Shown: positions 1 to 8,471 of the stretch, piece after piece
How positions within the stretch are numbered: the stretch's first letter is position 1
Layout: each line of letters starts with the position of its first letter
NCBI GenBank assembly: GCA_022729755.1
Contig: DZAZ01000013.1
Location: forward strand, 1-35,761
DNA length: 35,761 nucleotides
Direction of reading: 5' to 3'
Source of the DNA: Helicobacter cetorum
GTDB taxonomy: Bacteria; Campylobacterota; Campylobacteria; Campylobacterales; BB28
Position numbers and translations under genes: made by a program
Notes under the pieces: generated by a model
The model's database searches: none
Told to the model about the DNA's origin: nothing
The model's input: the letters and a program-made list of their open reading frames with translations, nothing else

Positions 1-1946
1 CAAAATGGGAGAGAGTGCTGGAGGAAAATTCACTGCTTTGCAATTTTGAAATTTTTTATACTCCGCGAAGATTGACTTTATGGCATCGTGAATTTAGTGT
101 TAAACAAGCAAATAAAACTGAAGAGTTAATTGGTGCTCCGATTGAGGTGGCTTTTAAAGATGGCAAACCCACAAATGCAGGGCTTGGTTTTGCAAAAAAA
201 TGTGGTGTTGATATAAGTGAGATTGGCACAACTAAAAAGGGTGATAAAGAGGTTTTGTATTTCAAAAAAGAGATTGAAGGGCTTGAGGCTAAAGCTGTTA
301 TTGGAAATATGGTTGAGAGTTTTTTAAAATCACTTAACTTTGGAAAATCTATGAGATGGGTTGATAAAGATACGAGCTTTATTCGACCTATTCGCTCAAT
401 TGCTTGTATGTTAGGCGAGGAAGTTGTGGAGTTTGAGAGTTTTGGGGTAAAAAGCTCAAATTATGCTTTTGCTCACCGTCAAGTTTCATATGAGCCATTT
501 TATTTTAATTATGCAGGAGATTATTTTTGCAATCTTGAAAAAAATGGAGTAATTTTATATCAAGATGAGCGAGAAAAGAGAATTTTAAGCCAATTTAACG
601 AACTTGAAAAAACTCATAATATTAAAATTGAAATTGATGAAGAGTTACTTGCTGAAGTTGTGGCAATAACAGAGTATCCAACGGCATTAATTGGGAGTTT
701 TGATGAGAAATTTTTGAAACTTCCAAAAGAGGTAATTATTACTTCAATGAAATCTCATCAACGATATTTTGCAGTTTATAAAAATAATGAAATCACAAAT
801 AATTTTATAGTTGTCTCAAATGCAAAAGCTGATAATTTTGAAAAAATCATCAAAGGTAATGAAAAAGTTCTTCGAGCTAGGCTTTCAGATGGGCTTTTCT
901 TTTATGAAAATGACCTTAAAAACGGCTTTAATACTCAAAAATTAAGTGAATTAATTTTTGTGGCTGGACTTGGTTCAATGGCTAATAAGCTTGAGAGAGA
1001 AGTGCAAATTGGTGAAGTGCTTTTTGATAAATATTGGCAAAAAATTGAAAGTAATTTAGATGAGCTGAAAAAAGCGATTAAACTCTCAAAAGCTGATTTA
1101 ATGAGTGAAATGGTTTATGAATTTACTGAACTTCAGGGAATTATGGGCTATTATTATGCTAAGAATTTTGGCGAAAATCACTTTGTTTATAATGCTATAA
1201 GAGAGCAGTATTTACCAACTGGAGAAGAGAGCGAACTTCCTAGCAATTATTTTAGCTCAATGGTGGCACTTTCGCATAAACTTGATAATATTATGGGGCT
1301 TTTTAGTATCGATAAAATTCCAACAGGCTCAAAAGACCCATTTGCCCTAAGAAGAAGTGCTATTGGAGTGATTAGAATTGTGTTAGAAAAAGAGTTAAAT
1401 TTTAACTTAAATAGAGTTGTTGAGAGAATTAAAAACAGTTACAGCAAATTTGATACAAACAGTGTAATTGAGTTTTTCTTAGAGAGAATGTATCAAATAT
1501 TTAACAATATAAATCCTTCAATTATCAAAGCGGTAATTGATAGCGGGGAACGAGATATTTTGATAATTTCTAAAAAGACAAAAGCACTAAATAAAATCGT
1601 TGAGAGTGAGAGTTTTAAAGAAGTATTTACAACTTTCAAAAGAGTTGCAAATATTACTAAAGATGTCAATTTAGATGAGAGTTTAACTATCAAAAGTGAA
1701 CTTTTTGAAAAAGATGAAGAGAGAGTTTTATTTGATAAATTTAATAAAATTATTTCGATTAAATATAATAATTATGAAGATGAACTTGATGCACTCTTTG
1801 GCTTAAAACCTGAACTTGATAATTTCTTTGATAATGTTATGGTAAATGCTGAAGATGAAGCAATTAAGACAAATAGAAAGAATTTGATAGCTTCAATTTA
1901 TAAAGCTTTCAAATCGATTGCAGATATTAAAGAGATTAGTATTTAA
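1..1946 (+). CDS. glyS: Glycyl-tRNA synthetase beta subunit, 5' end cut by the window edge
   Basis: Beta chain of the alpha2beta2 bacterial glycine-tRNA ligase, which with GlyQ charges tRNA-Gly in the cytosol. The reading frame is open from base 3 and reads KWERVLEENSLL before the first possible GTG at 15, so that GTG is internal and the gene begins upstream. About 645 residues are present against roughly 670-690 for the family, so only a few tens of residues are missing. The family signature YTPRRL lies near the left end. Further in are TSMKSHQRYFAV, KADNFEKIIKGNEKVLRARLSD and the segment ending in GSKDPFALRRSA, all typical of GlyS; the C-terminal helical anticodon-binding region is complete. 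It converges on rseP with 10 bases between the stops. A tRNA-Gly gene lies 3.3 kb to the right, which may be chance. Confidence 0.96.
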   Translation, partial: KWERVLEENSLLCNFEIFYTPRRLTLWHREFSVKQANKTEELIGAPIEVAFKDGKPTNAGLGFAKKCGVDISEIGTTKKGDKEVLYFKKEIEGLEAKAVIGNMVESFLKSLNFGKSMRWVDKDTSFIRPIRSIACMLGEEVVEFESFGVKSSNYAFAHRQVSYEPFYFNYAGDYFCNLEKNGVILYQDEREKRILSQFNELEKTHNIKIEIDEELLAEVVAITEYPTALIGSFDEKFLKLPKEVIITSMKSHQRYFAVYKNNEITNNFIVVSNAKADNFEKIIKGNEKVLRARLSDGLFFYENDLKNGFNTQKLSELIFVAGLGSMANKLEREVQIGEVLFDKYWQKIESNLDELKKAIKLSKADLMSEMVYEFTELQGIMGYYYAKNFGENHFVYNAIREQYLPTGEESELPSNYFSSMVALSHKLDNIMGLFSIDKIPTGSKDPFALRRSAIGVIRIVLEKELNFNLNRVVERIKNSYSKFDTNSVIEFFLERMYQIFNNINPSIIKAVIDSGERDILIISKKTKALNKIVESESFKEVFTTFKRVANITKDVNLDESLTIKSELFEKDEERVLFDKFNKIISIKYNNYEDELDALFGLKPELDNFFDNVMVNAEDEAIKTNRKNLIASIYKAFKSIADIKEISI

Positions 1947-1956
1947 CTCTCTCTCT

Positions 1957-3009
1957 TTACATACTCAAAATTCTATTTATATCGTTATAAAGCCCCAAAA
2001 ACATCAAACTAAATAGTATTATCCATCCAGCAATAGTTAATTTATAAACAACCTCGATACTTGGTACTTTTCTAGTTATTAACTCATATAAATTAAATAT
2101 AATATGTCCTCCATCAAGTGCAGGAATTGGAAGTAAATTTAAAACCCCTAAATTGACTGAAATCAGAGCAGTTAGCGATAAAAGAGCGATAAAGTTTGCA
2201 CTAACTTCTGAAGTTATTTGAACAATTGAGATAACTCCTCCAACCTCTTGAAGTGGTACAACTCCCTCGATTAATTTTTGAATTCCAAGTACAATCATTT
2301 TACTAGCTTCAATCGTTTTATCAATTCCAAAGCTAACGGCTTCTATTGGAGAGTAATAAATTTTGATAGTTTCGCCTGAAGGGATAATTCCTACCATTCT
2401 TTTTTCAATAATTTCTCCAAATATATTTTTAGTTTCGCTAACTTTTGGAGTTACTTTTAAATTTAAAATTTCACTTCCTCTTTGGATTGTAAAAATTAAA
2501 GTTCCGTGCGAATTTTGAATATATTTTGATAATTCATCCCAAGTTGTGATATTTTGATTATTAATTGCTACAACTTTATCTTTTTCTTGAAGTGTCGCTT
2601 CAAATGCTGGAGAATTTTCATTAATTTTTCCAATAGTTGGAGTTAAAGTGTTGCTTCCTGCAATTCCAATAATAAAATATAAGATAAAAGCTAATAAAAA
2701 ATTAGCAAAAGGTCCACCAAATAAAATAACAATTCTTTGCCAAGCGGGTTTTGTATTGTAACTATCATTTGTATAAATAATTTTTTTTGGGTCTAAATCA
2801 TCTTGCCCTTTCATTTTTACATATCCACCAAGAGGTATTATACTTAGGGCATATTCTGTACCTTTATAAACTTTTGTAAATATTTTTTTTCCAAAACCAA
2901 TACTAAAAACTTCAACTTTTACTCCAAAAAATCTTGCAGCTAAAAAGTGTCCAAGTTCGTGAAAGAATATCAAAAATGATAAAACTAAAAGTGATGTAAT
3001 AAATCCCAT
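1957..3009 (-). CDS. rseP: Site-2 protease RseP (M50 zinc metalloprotease)
   Basis: Intramembrane zinc metalloprotease that cuts membrane-bound anti-sigma factors or remnant signal peptides. The HELGH zinc motif sits at residues 17-21 in the first membrane helix. A single PDZ-like domain lies around residues 120-200 (ENSPAFEATLQEKDKVVAIN), and the third metal ligand motif LPIPALDGGHIIF is near residue 295, followed by a last membrane helix. Length of 350 aa is usual for the one-PDZ form. The ATG has a CGGAG ribosome binding site. It lies 41 bases downstream of comEC on the same strand, so the two are probably cotranscribed. No anti-sigma factor gene is nearby, so its substrate cannot be read from context. 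Confidence 0.95.
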   Translation of the reverse strand: MGFITSLLVLSFLIFFHELGHFLAARFFGVKVEVFSIGFGKKIFTKVYKGTEYALSIIPLGGYVKMKGQDDLDPKKIIYTNDSYNTKPAWQRIVILFGGPFANFLLAFILYFIIGIAGSNTLTPTIGKINENSPAFEATLQEKDKVVAINNQNITTWDELSKYIQNSHGTLIFTIQRGSEILNLKVTPKVSETKNIFGEIIEKRMVGIIPSGETIKIYYSPIEAVSFGIDKTIEASKMIVLGIQKLIEGVVPLQEVGGVISIVQITSEVSANFIALLSLTALISVNLGVLNLLPIPALDGGHIIFNLYELITRKVPSIEVVYKLTIAGWIILFSLMFLGLYNDINRILSM

Positions 3010-3050
3010 TATTTCTCCGTATCGTTAATTTGTGCTTAAAAGCGACGGTA

Positions 3051-4307
3051 TTATATCAAAAATTTAAATCCTATTTCATACAAAAGCACCACATTAAAGA
3101 GATAAAAAATCCATTTTTTAAATATCGAAGCGAAAGCTAAAATAAAATATAAAATTAAAAAATACTCTGAAATTTCGGCATATTTTAATTCTATTTTTAA
3201 AGTTAAAAGTTTAATCAAAATAAAATCAAATAAAAAACCAAAATTAAAACTATGCAAAAGCAACTCTAAAGGAAAAAAAATTCCAAAAATCATACTTAAA
3301 GGTATTGAAAAAAGCTGATAAATCGAGGCTTGATGAAACAAATAGTAACTTAATGGCAACATTGCGATAAATAAAAAAAAATGAATAAATAAAAATATTT
3401 GATACTTTTTTAAATCTCTAAAATGATGCAAAAATAAAAATATAAAAAAGACACCAGCAACAGAGAGCCAAAAACCAATTGAAAAAACTATTTTTGGAAA
3501 AAATGCGATAATACTCACAATAGTTATAGTTAAATTTGTAAATGCGATAATTTTTATAGCCTTAAGCAAAAATAAAAAAGTAATCATACTCATTACAAAA
3601 GCCCTAATTAACGAAGGAATAAAACCTGTTAAAAGTAAATATAAAAATAAAATTATAAAAATTATAAAACTAACATCAATCAATCTATTTCTATATGGAA
3701 AAAATTTATCTTGAAAAAATTTATAAGGATAACTTAAGACAAAAAATAAAAATCCCCATAAAACTCCTAAATGATAACCACTAATTGCGATTAAATGGGC
3801 AATACCTAAACCATTTACATTTTCTCTTAAACTCTTTGAAATATTTGTACCTAAAAAAATAGCTGAAAAAAACTCTTTTAAAACTTCATCGCTATGTTGA
3901 GCTTTTAAATACTCTGAAATTTGGTACTTTGGGCTTTTTTCTCGCAAAAGTTTGATATCAAAACTAAAAGTGTAAAAACCTCTTAAATAATCTAAAAAAG
4001 TTAAATCTTTAAGTTTATTTGGTAAAATTTTTAAATTAACTTTTCTCTCTTTAATATCTTTTAAATTCTCCCAAGTTGTGGTGTAAAAATCGAATTTATC
4101 TGAACTTAATTTCAAAACAAAATATGATTTTTTATTTTTGAATTTTTTATATTGATTAATAACTGTAGCTTCAACTTTTAAAAATGAATTTTCTTTAAAA
4201 TTTTTAAATTCAAAATATTTAGTCGTTAAATTAAAAGTAAAAATGCTAAAAAGTAGTAAAAAAAGTAGCAAAAAATCTTTAAAATTTAACTCATATTTTA
4301 ATAACAT
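3051..4307 (-). CDS. comEC: ComEC/Rec2 DNA-uptake channel, short form
   Basis: Inner-membrane channel that brings single-stranded DNA into the cytoplasm during natural transformation. Residues 168-187 (LGIAHLIAISGYHLGVLWGF) match the conserved competence-domain motif HLLAISGLH. The protein starts with a hydrophobic segment, then a soluble OB-like part (about 40-125), then many membrane helices rich in Phe, Leu and Ile. At 418 aa it lacks the C-terminal metallo-beta-lactamase domain of the Bacillus protein. Short forms like this are usual in Campylobacterota, so I do not read it as truncation. ATG start with AGGA 5 bases upstream; TATAAT -10 just before. The pseudopilins at 13.5-15.1 kb could act in the same uptake process. 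Confidence 0.9.
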   Translation of the reverse strand: MLLKYELNFKDFLLLFLLLFSIFTFNLTTKYFEFKNFKENSFLKVEATVINQYKKFKNKKSYFVLKLSSDKFDFYTTTWENLKDIKERKVNLKILPNKLKDLTFLDYLRGFYTFSFDIKLLREKSPKYQISEYLKAQHSDEVLKEFFSAIFLGTNISKSLRENVNGLGIAHLIAISGYHLGVLWGFLFFVLSYPYKFFQDKFFPYRNRLIDVSFIIFIILFLYLLLTGFIPSLIRAFVMSMITFLFLLKAIKIIAFTNLTITIVSIIAFFPKIVFSIGFWLSVAGVFFIFLFLHHFRDLKKYQIFLFIHFFLFIAMLPLSYYLFHQASIYQLFSIPLSMIFGIFFPLELLLHSFNFGFLFDFILIKLLTLKIELKYAEISEYFLILYFILAFASIFKKWIFYLFNVVLLYEIGFKFLI

Positions 4308-4336
4308 AATTTTCCTAATAAATTATTAAGCAGATT

Positions 4337-4342
4337 ATTATA
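4337..4342 (-). promoter_or_regulatory. -10 box for comEC-rseP
   Basis: A perfect TATAAT on the minus strand lies 30 bases ahead of the comEC start, in the 66-base divergent gap shared with the iron-sulfur gene. No good -35 box is visible, as is common for this phylum. The rightward gene may use an overlapping box in the same gap. Confidence 0.5.
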
Positions 4343-4373
4343 ACAATTGCAACTAAAAACGAATGGTAAAAAG

Positions 4374-5078
4374 ATGAAAATTAAGATAAAAAGAGATGAA
4401 AAATTTGAGAGTTTTGAATTAAATTTAAGCGATATAACTTTGCTTCAAGCTTTAATATTTATAAAAGAAAACATCGATTCGAGTTTAACTTTTAGACACT
4501 CTTGTAGAAGTGGAGTTTGTGGTAGTTGTGCGGTAAGAGTAAATGAAAAAGAGGTTTTAGCTTGTGAATATAAATTGCAAGATGGTGATATTATCACTCC
4601 TCTTAAAAATTTAAAATTAATTAAAGATTTAGCACTAGATTATGAGAATGCAATAAATACACTGAAAAATAGGGTATTTTTGCAAGAATATAATAGTGCA
4701 AAAGTTACAAGTGAAGATGAAAGTTTATATAAAATTCAAACTACTTGTATTTTGTGCTATAACTGTTATAGTGCTTGTCCTGTTTATGAGATAAATCCGA
4801 ACTTCTTAGCTCCTTTTAGCTTAAGTAGAATTCACAGGTATATTCAAGATAATAGAGAAGAGAATAAAAAAGATAAAATTGATTTAATTCAAACAAATGG
4901 TATTTGGGATTGTACACTTTGTGGGAATTGCTCACTCGCTTGTCCTAAGGGAATTGACATAAAAGGTGATATTAATATACTTAGAAATAAAAGTTTTATG
5001 TATGGTTATAATAACCCACATTTAGCAAATTTTGGTAGTTTTAATAATCAAGAGATTAATTTTGGTAGTTTTAGTTAA
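4374..5078 (+). CDS. Orphan succinate dehydrogenase/fumarate reductase-type iron-sulfur subunit
   Basis: FrdB/SdhB-family electron-transfer protein, 234 aa from the ATG at 4374. An upstream in-frame TTG at 4347 exists, but the sequence before the ATG does not look like family N-terminus. The N-terminal ferredoxin domain holds the [2Fe-2S] ligands C44, C49, C52 and C64 (HSCRSGVCGSCAVRV). The C-terminal domain has two CxxCxxCxxxCP motifs: C125/C128/C131/C135 and C180/C183/C186/C190. In classical SdhB/FrdB the second motif has a non-Cys residue at the place of C183 and holds [3Fe-4S]; here all four are Cys, which favours [4Fe-4S]. No flavoprotein or membrane-anchor subunit is adjacent, so its partner must be elsewhere or it is not a classical complex II subunit. 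The tail repeats NFGSF twice. Confidence 0.85.
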   Translation: MKIKIKRDEKFESFELNLSDITLLQALIFIKENIDSSLTFRHSCRSGVCGSCAVRVNEKEVLACEYKLQDGDIITPLKNLKLIKDLALDYENAINTLKNRVFLQEYNSAKVTSEDESLYKIQTTCILCYNCYSACPVYEINPNFLAPFSLSRIHRYIQDNREENKKDKIDLIQTNGIWDCTLCGNCSLACPKGIDIKGDINILRNKSFMYGYNNPHLANFGSFNNQEINFGSFS

Positions 5079-5094
5079 TTTTTTTTTCAAAAAA

Positions 5095-5103
5095 TGCTAT
5101 AAT
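5095..5103 (+). promoter_or_regulatory. Extended -10 promoter for the candidate small RNA
   Basis: TGC followed by a perfect TATAAT (5098-5103), an extended -10 element behind a run of T residues. A start 6-8 bases downstream would fall at about 5110-5111, exactly where the left arm of a 12-bp inverted repeat begins. No start codon with a ribosome binding site follows before the tRNA. Confidence 0.55.
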
Positions 5104-5109
5104 AAAAAT

Positions 5110-5178
5110 CGAAGGAAGAAAGAAAACTTTTGACTCTATTCCTCCCCTTCCCTTTTTTATTTTTGACTTTCTTCCTTC
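5110..5178 (+). ncRNA. Candidate small RNA with 12-bp closing stem and CU-rich loop
   Basis: The arms GAAGGAAGAAAG (5111-5122) and CTTTCTTCCTTC (5167-5178) are perfectly complementary. The 44-base loop contains a pyrimidine-rich stretch with CCTCCCC that could pair with a Shine-Dalgarno sequence. A strong extended -10 is placed so that the transcript would begin at the left arm. CU-rich unpaired loops that bind G-rich leaders are known from small RNAs of the phylum, such as Helicobacter RepG; the link here is only analogy. The right arm is not followed by a T-tract. The 3' end could lie further on, for example at the weak CACTTTTT/AAAAGGTG dyad at about 5199-5215. I know of no named family matching it. 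Confidence 0.45.
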
Positions 5179-5244
5179 AAATTAAGCAATAATCATTCCA
5201 CTTTTTAAAAGGTGTAATTTAAGTTGAGTTTTATATTTTTTAGT

Positions 5245-5250
5245 TATAAT
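5245..5250 (+). promoter_or_regulatory. -10 box for tRNA-Gly
   Basis: Perfect TATAAT placed 17 bases before the mature tRNA 5' end. A TTGAGT at 5224-5229 resembles a -35 box, but the spacing of 15 is short. Confidence 0.5.
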
Positions 5251-5267
5251 TCCAGTTCTTTAATGAT

Positions 5268-5344
5268 GCGGAAGTAGCTCAGTTGGCTAGAGCATCAGCC
5301 TTCCAAGCTGAGGGTCGCCGGTTCGAACCCGGTTTTCCGCTCCA
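5268..5344 (+). tRNA. tRNA-Gly (anticodon TCC)
   Basis: A 77-base cloverleaf. The acceptor GCGGAAG pairs with TTTCCGC, ending in discriminator T and encoded CCA. The D arm is GCTC..GAGC, the anticodon stem TCAGC/GCTGA, the loop CTTCCAA with TCC at 5302-5304, and the T arm GCCGG-TTCGAAC-CCGGT. It reads GGA and, by wobble, GGG glycine codons. It stands alone between its own -10 box and the glmM promoter. Confidence 0.97.
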
Positions 5345-5404
5345 TTTTATTTAATCCACAAATTTTAAAAAATCAAATCTAATCTTTTTAGTAAAAAACT
5401 TTGT

Positions 5405-5410
5405 TATAAT
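5405..5410 (+). promoter_or_regulatory. -10 box for glmM
   Basis: TATAAT 20 bases ahead of the glmM ATG, giving a very short leader; AAAAAAGG at about 5417-5423 serves as the ribosome binding site. It shows that glmM need not be read from the tRNA promoter. Confidence 0.45.
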
Positions 5411-5430
5411 TTTGATAAAAAAGGCTTTAT

Positions 5431-6765
5431 ATGAAACTATTTGGAACTGATGGTGTTAGGGGAAAAGCTGGAAAAGATATCACGGCAATTTTAGCTCTTC
5501 GTTTAGCAATGGCTGCTGGAATTTACTTTAGAAAAACTTCAAAAACAAATAAAATTTTAGTTGGAAAAGATACTAGAAGAAGTGGTTATATGATAGAAAA
5601 TGCGATTGTAAGTGGACTTACAGCCGTTGGATATAATGTAATCCAAATTGGACCTATGCCAACCCCTGCAATCGCATTTTTAAGCGAAGATTTAAGATGT
5701 GATGCTGGAATTATGATTAGTGCAAGTCACAACCCATATTATGATAATGGAATTAAATTTTTTGATAAATTTGGTAATAAATTAAATGTAAAAGATGAAG
5801 CAAATATCGAAAAAATTTATAACGATTTAACTTTAATTGATAATTCTCAAGAAATTGATATAAAAATCGGCTCATCTAAAAGAATTGATGATGTAATTGG
5901 TAGATACATTGTACATATTAAAAATTCATTTCCAAAAAATTTAACTCTAAACGGAGTTAGAATTGTAATAGATTGTGCAAATGGAGCTGGATATAAAGTT
6001 GCACCAACTATTTTTAGCGAACTTGGAGCTGATGTTATCGTTATAAACGATGAACCAAATGGATTTAATATTAATGAAAAAAGTGGAGCAATTTCACCTT
6101 CAGTTTTAGCTGATAAAGTTATTGAATACCGAGCTGACATCGGTTTTGCACTTGATGGAGATGCTGATAGACTTGTTGTAGTTGATGAAAAAGGTGCAAT
6201 TATCGATGGGGATAATTTAATTGGGGCTTTAAGTGTATTTTTAAAAAATCAAGAAAAATTAAAAAATTCAGCAATAGTAGCTACAGTTATGAGTAATAAA
6301 GCATTAGAGGATTTTTTAAATTCTCATAATATTAACTTATTGCGATGTGATGTTGGAGATAAATATGTGCTTGAAGAGATGCAAAAAAATTCACTTAATT
6401 TTGGAGGAGAACAAAGTGGACATATTATTTTTAGCGACTTTGCAAAGACAGGAGATGGGCTTTTGAGTGCATTACAGACTATTGCTTATGTTATTAAAAG
6501 TGGAAAAAATGCAAGTGAAATTTTAAATCCATTCAAACTTTATCCTCAAATTCTTAAAAATTTAAGTGTAGAAGAGAAAATCCCTCTAAATCAAATAAAA
6601 GGTTTAGATAAAATATTAAAAGAGATAGAGAGTAAAAATATTAGGCATTTAATTAGATATTCAGGAACTGAAAATAAGCTTAGAATTTTACTTGAAGGCA
6701 AAGATGATAAGTTAGTTCAAAGTGAAATGGATAAATTAATAGCTTTTTTTAAGGCTAAAATTTAA
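5431..6765 (+). CDS. glmM: Phosphoglucosamine mutase
   Basis: Cytosolic enzyme that converts glucosamine-6-phosphate to glucosamine-1-phosphate, on the route to UDP-GlcNAc for peptidoglycan and lipopolysaccharide. At 444 aa it has the normal GlmM length. Visible motifs in order: FGTDGVRG at 4-11; the phosphoserine loop MISASHNP with catalytic S99; the magnesium loop DGDADR near residue 240; the sugar-binding loop GGEQSGH near 330; and the phosphate-binding [15 protein letters not shown] at the C-terminus. The GlmM-type SASHNP and the length separate it from the larger phosphomannomutases. It is a single gene with its own -10 box and a weak hairpin terminator after the stop. Confidence 0.97.
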   Translation: MKLFGTDGVRGKAGKDITAILALRLAMAAGIYFRKTSKTNKILVGKDTRRSGYMIENAIVSGLTAVGYNVIQIGPMPTPAIAFLSEDLRCDAGIMISASHNPYYDNGIKFFDKFGNKLNVKDEANIEKIYNDLTLIDNSQEIDIKIGSSKRIDDVIGRYIVHIKNSFPKNLTLNGVRIVIDCANGAGYKVAPTIFSELGADVIVINDEPNGFNINEKSGAISPSVLADKVIEYRADIGFALDGDADRLVVVDEKGAIIDGDNLIGALSVFLKNQEKLKNSAIVATVMSNKALEDFLNSHNINLLRCDVGDKYVLEEMQKNSLNFGGEQSGHIIFSDFAKTGDGLLSALQTIAYVIKSGKNASEILNPFKLYPQILKNLSVEEKIPLNQIKGLDKILKEIESKNIRHLIRYSGTENKLRILLEGKDDKLVQSEMDKLIAFFKAKI

Positions 6766-6788
6766 AAAGTTGCAATAAGTAACTTTTT
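6764..6788 (+). terminator. Weak hairpin terminator of glmM
   Basis: AAAAAGTT (6764-6771) and AACTTTTT (6781-6788) form an 8-bp, AT-rich stem with a 9-base loop. It overlaps the glmM stop and ends in a T run. Confidence 0.45.
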
Positions 6789-6850
6789 ATTAACTCTTCA
6801 TTTACATTAATTAATATACAATATAAGATATCAAAAAACGGAGGTATAAA

Positions 6851-7318
6851 ATGAAAAAATTATTAATAGCAACAGGTTTAGCAACTCTTTTAGCTTCAAG
6901 TGCATTTGCTTGTAAGCACGGAAATATGCCAATGGAAGGAGAAATGGGTTGTAAAGCTCATAAAATGGATGAAATGAAGAAAGATGAAACTTCAAAACTT
7001 GTCTATCAATTATTAGGTGCATTTGCAAAAACAGCTCCAAGTGAAGAACAAATCACAAAAGCAAAAGAGGCCGTAGAAAATTTTGAAGATGCAATGGAAA
7101 AAGTTGAGGCAAGTAAAAAATTTCCAATTCAAACACTTCAAGATGATAAATTTGATAAAAATGTGTTTGCTTCGATTTGTTTAGAAACAGCTGCTCAAAA
7201 ACTTCAAGCAAAGGCTGATTTAGTGGATAAAATTTACTCAATGTTAGATACAACTCAAAAAAGAGAGTTTAAAAGGGAATTTGCTTCAAAACAAGTTATG
7301 AAAGAGTTAAAAAATTAA
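6851..7318 (+). CDS. Small periplasmic Spy/CpxP-like protein with Met/His/Cys-rich N-terminus
   Basis: A 155-aa exported protein. A clear signal peptide (MKKLLIATGLATLLASSAFA) is followed directly by a Cys. The mature start is rich in potential soft-metal ligands, CKHGNMPMEGEMGCKAHKM. The rest is predicted helical and charged, ending with LDTTQKREF, which matches the LTxxQ motif of the Spy/CpxP/ZraP family of periplasmic chaperones and metal sensors. This makes an envelope-stress or metal-binding role plausible, but not shown. The Cys after AFA could also be read as a poor lipobox. GGAGG lies 6 bases before the ATG, and TATAAG at 6822-6827 may be the -10. It faces asd, whose terminator hairpin touches its stop. 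Confidence 0.7.
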   Translation: MKKLLIATGLATLLASSAFACKHGNMPMEGEMGCKAHKMDEMKKDETSKLVYQLLGAFAKTAPSEEQITKAKEAVENFEDAMEKVEASKKFPIQTLQDDKFDKNVFASICLETAAQKLQAKADLVDKIYSMLDTTQKREFKREFASKQVMKELKN

Positions 7319-7346
7319 AAAAAAAGATGGAATTAATTTTCCATCT
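7318..7346 (-). terminator. Rho-independent terminator of asd
   Basis: On the minus strand AGATGGAA and TTCCATCT (7339-7346 and 7325-7332) make a perfect 8-bp stem with a 6-base loop. It is followed by a run of at least eight T residues. The hairpin includes the asd stop codon. The opposite direction lacks the T-run. Confidence 0.7.
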
Positions 7347-8358
7347 CTATAAACTTTTGTGCAATTCTAACCGCATTTGTGGCTGCTCCAACTCTTAAAT
7401 TATCTGCAACTATCCAAAGATGAAGAATATTATCTCTATGCAAATCTGCCCTAATTCTGCCTACAAAAGTTTCATTCTTTTCACTACACATAAATGGCAT
7501 TGGATACATACTCTCTTTTGGATTATCAATTACCACTATATTTTGAGCATTTTTTAAAATTTCTCTAGCTTTATTTGCATTGATAGGATTTTCAAAAGTA
7601 ATAGTTACAGTTTCAGAGTGACCTCGTAAAACTGGAACTCTAACACAAGTTGCACTAACTTCAATATTTTTATTTAAAATTTTCTTAGTCTCTTCAACCA
7701 TTTTAATTTCTTCTTTTGTGTAATCATTATCCATAAATTTATCAATTTGAGGGATTAAATTTAGTACGATTTGATGAGGAAAAGCTTTAATTTCAGTTTC
7801 GTCCAATTTAAAAGCAAAAAATGCTTGCATTTGATTTATAAGCTCTTCCATCGCTTTTTTTCCAGCTCCACTTGTAGCTTGATAAGTTGATACATCAACT
7901 CTTTTGATACTAAAAAAATCATCAAGCGGCTTAAGAACTTGCACCATTTGAATAGTTGAGCAATTTGGATTTGCAACAATTCCCTTATTTCGCCACTTAG
8001 CAATCTCTTGAGGATTAACTTCAGGCACAACCAAAGGAATGTCGCTAAACATTCTAAAATGGCTTGTATTATCAATCACAATTGCCCCAGCTTCAGCGGC
8101 AAATGGAGCAAAATGAGCTGAAATCGAACCTCCTGCACTAAAAAGTGCAATCTCAACATCTTCTTTTTCAAATACATCTTCAGTTAATTCTAAAACTTCA
8201 ATTAATCTTCCATTAAATTCAATATCTTTACCAGCACTATTTTTACTTGCAAGTGGAATTAATCTATTTATTGGAAAATTTACTTCTTCTAAAACTCTCA
8301 TCATCTCTTCGCCAACTGCACCTGTTGCCCCAACTATTGCTACATTGTATTTTTTCAA
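7333..8358 (-). CDS. asd: Aspartate-semialdehyde dehydrogenase
   Basis: Reduces beta-aspartyl phosphate with NADPH to aspartate semialdehyde, the branch point to lysine/diaminopimelate, methionine and threonine. The 341-aa protein shows the nucleotide-binding GATGAVGEEM at 10-19, the active-site Cys133 in NPNCSTIQM, the SGAGKKAMEEL segment near 165-178, and the catalytic His in RVPVLRGHSE near 247. The start codon is TTG; AAAGGAT 6 bases upstream supports it, and no ATG or GTG fits better. It is a single gene between two rightward genes. Confidence 0.96.
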   Translation of the reverse strand: MKKYNVAIVGATGAVGEEMMRVLEEVNFPINRLIPLASKNSAGKDIEFNGRLIEVLELTEDVFEKEDVEIALFSAGGSISAHFAPFAAEAGAIVIDNTSHFRMFSDIPLVVPEVNPQEIAKWRNKGIVANPNCSTIQMVQVLKPLDDFFSIKRVDVSTYQATSGAGKKAMEELINQMQAFFAFKLDETEIKAFPHQIVLNLIPQIDKFMDNDYTKEEIKMVEETKKILNKNIEVSATCVRVPVLRGHSETVTITFENPINANKAREILKNAQNIVVIDNPKESMYPMPFMCSEKNETFVGRIRADLHRDNILHLWIVADNLRVGAATNAVRIAQKFIEMEN

Positions 8359-8471
8359 GATTTATCCTTTATTCAAATTTATTTTTTTTATTTTATAGTG
8401 CAATTTTATCTAAATTCTTATTTAAAGTGCTGAAAAAGTAAATTACTCTTTTATTTTTGAATAAGGTGTTG

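Noticed and set aside
15-17. GTG as the start of glyS
   Set aside because: The frame is open to the window edge with KWER before it, and GlyS normally has further residues here; the gene is simply cut.
3051-4307. ComEC as a truncated gene because it lacks the beta-lactamase domain
   Set aside because: Short ComEC proteins of about 400-440 aa are normal in this phylum, and both ends look complete.
4347-4373. TTG start for the iron-sulfur protein
   Set aside because: No ribosome binding site, and the nine extra residues do not look like the family N-terminus; the ATG at 4374 fits.
5847-6140. Minus-strand open frame inside glmM
   Set aside because: Shadow of glmM; no ribosome binding site and no recognisable protein.
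8247-8441. Plus-strand open frame opposite asd
   Set aside because: Mostly a Leu-rich antisense shadow of the asd N-terminus.
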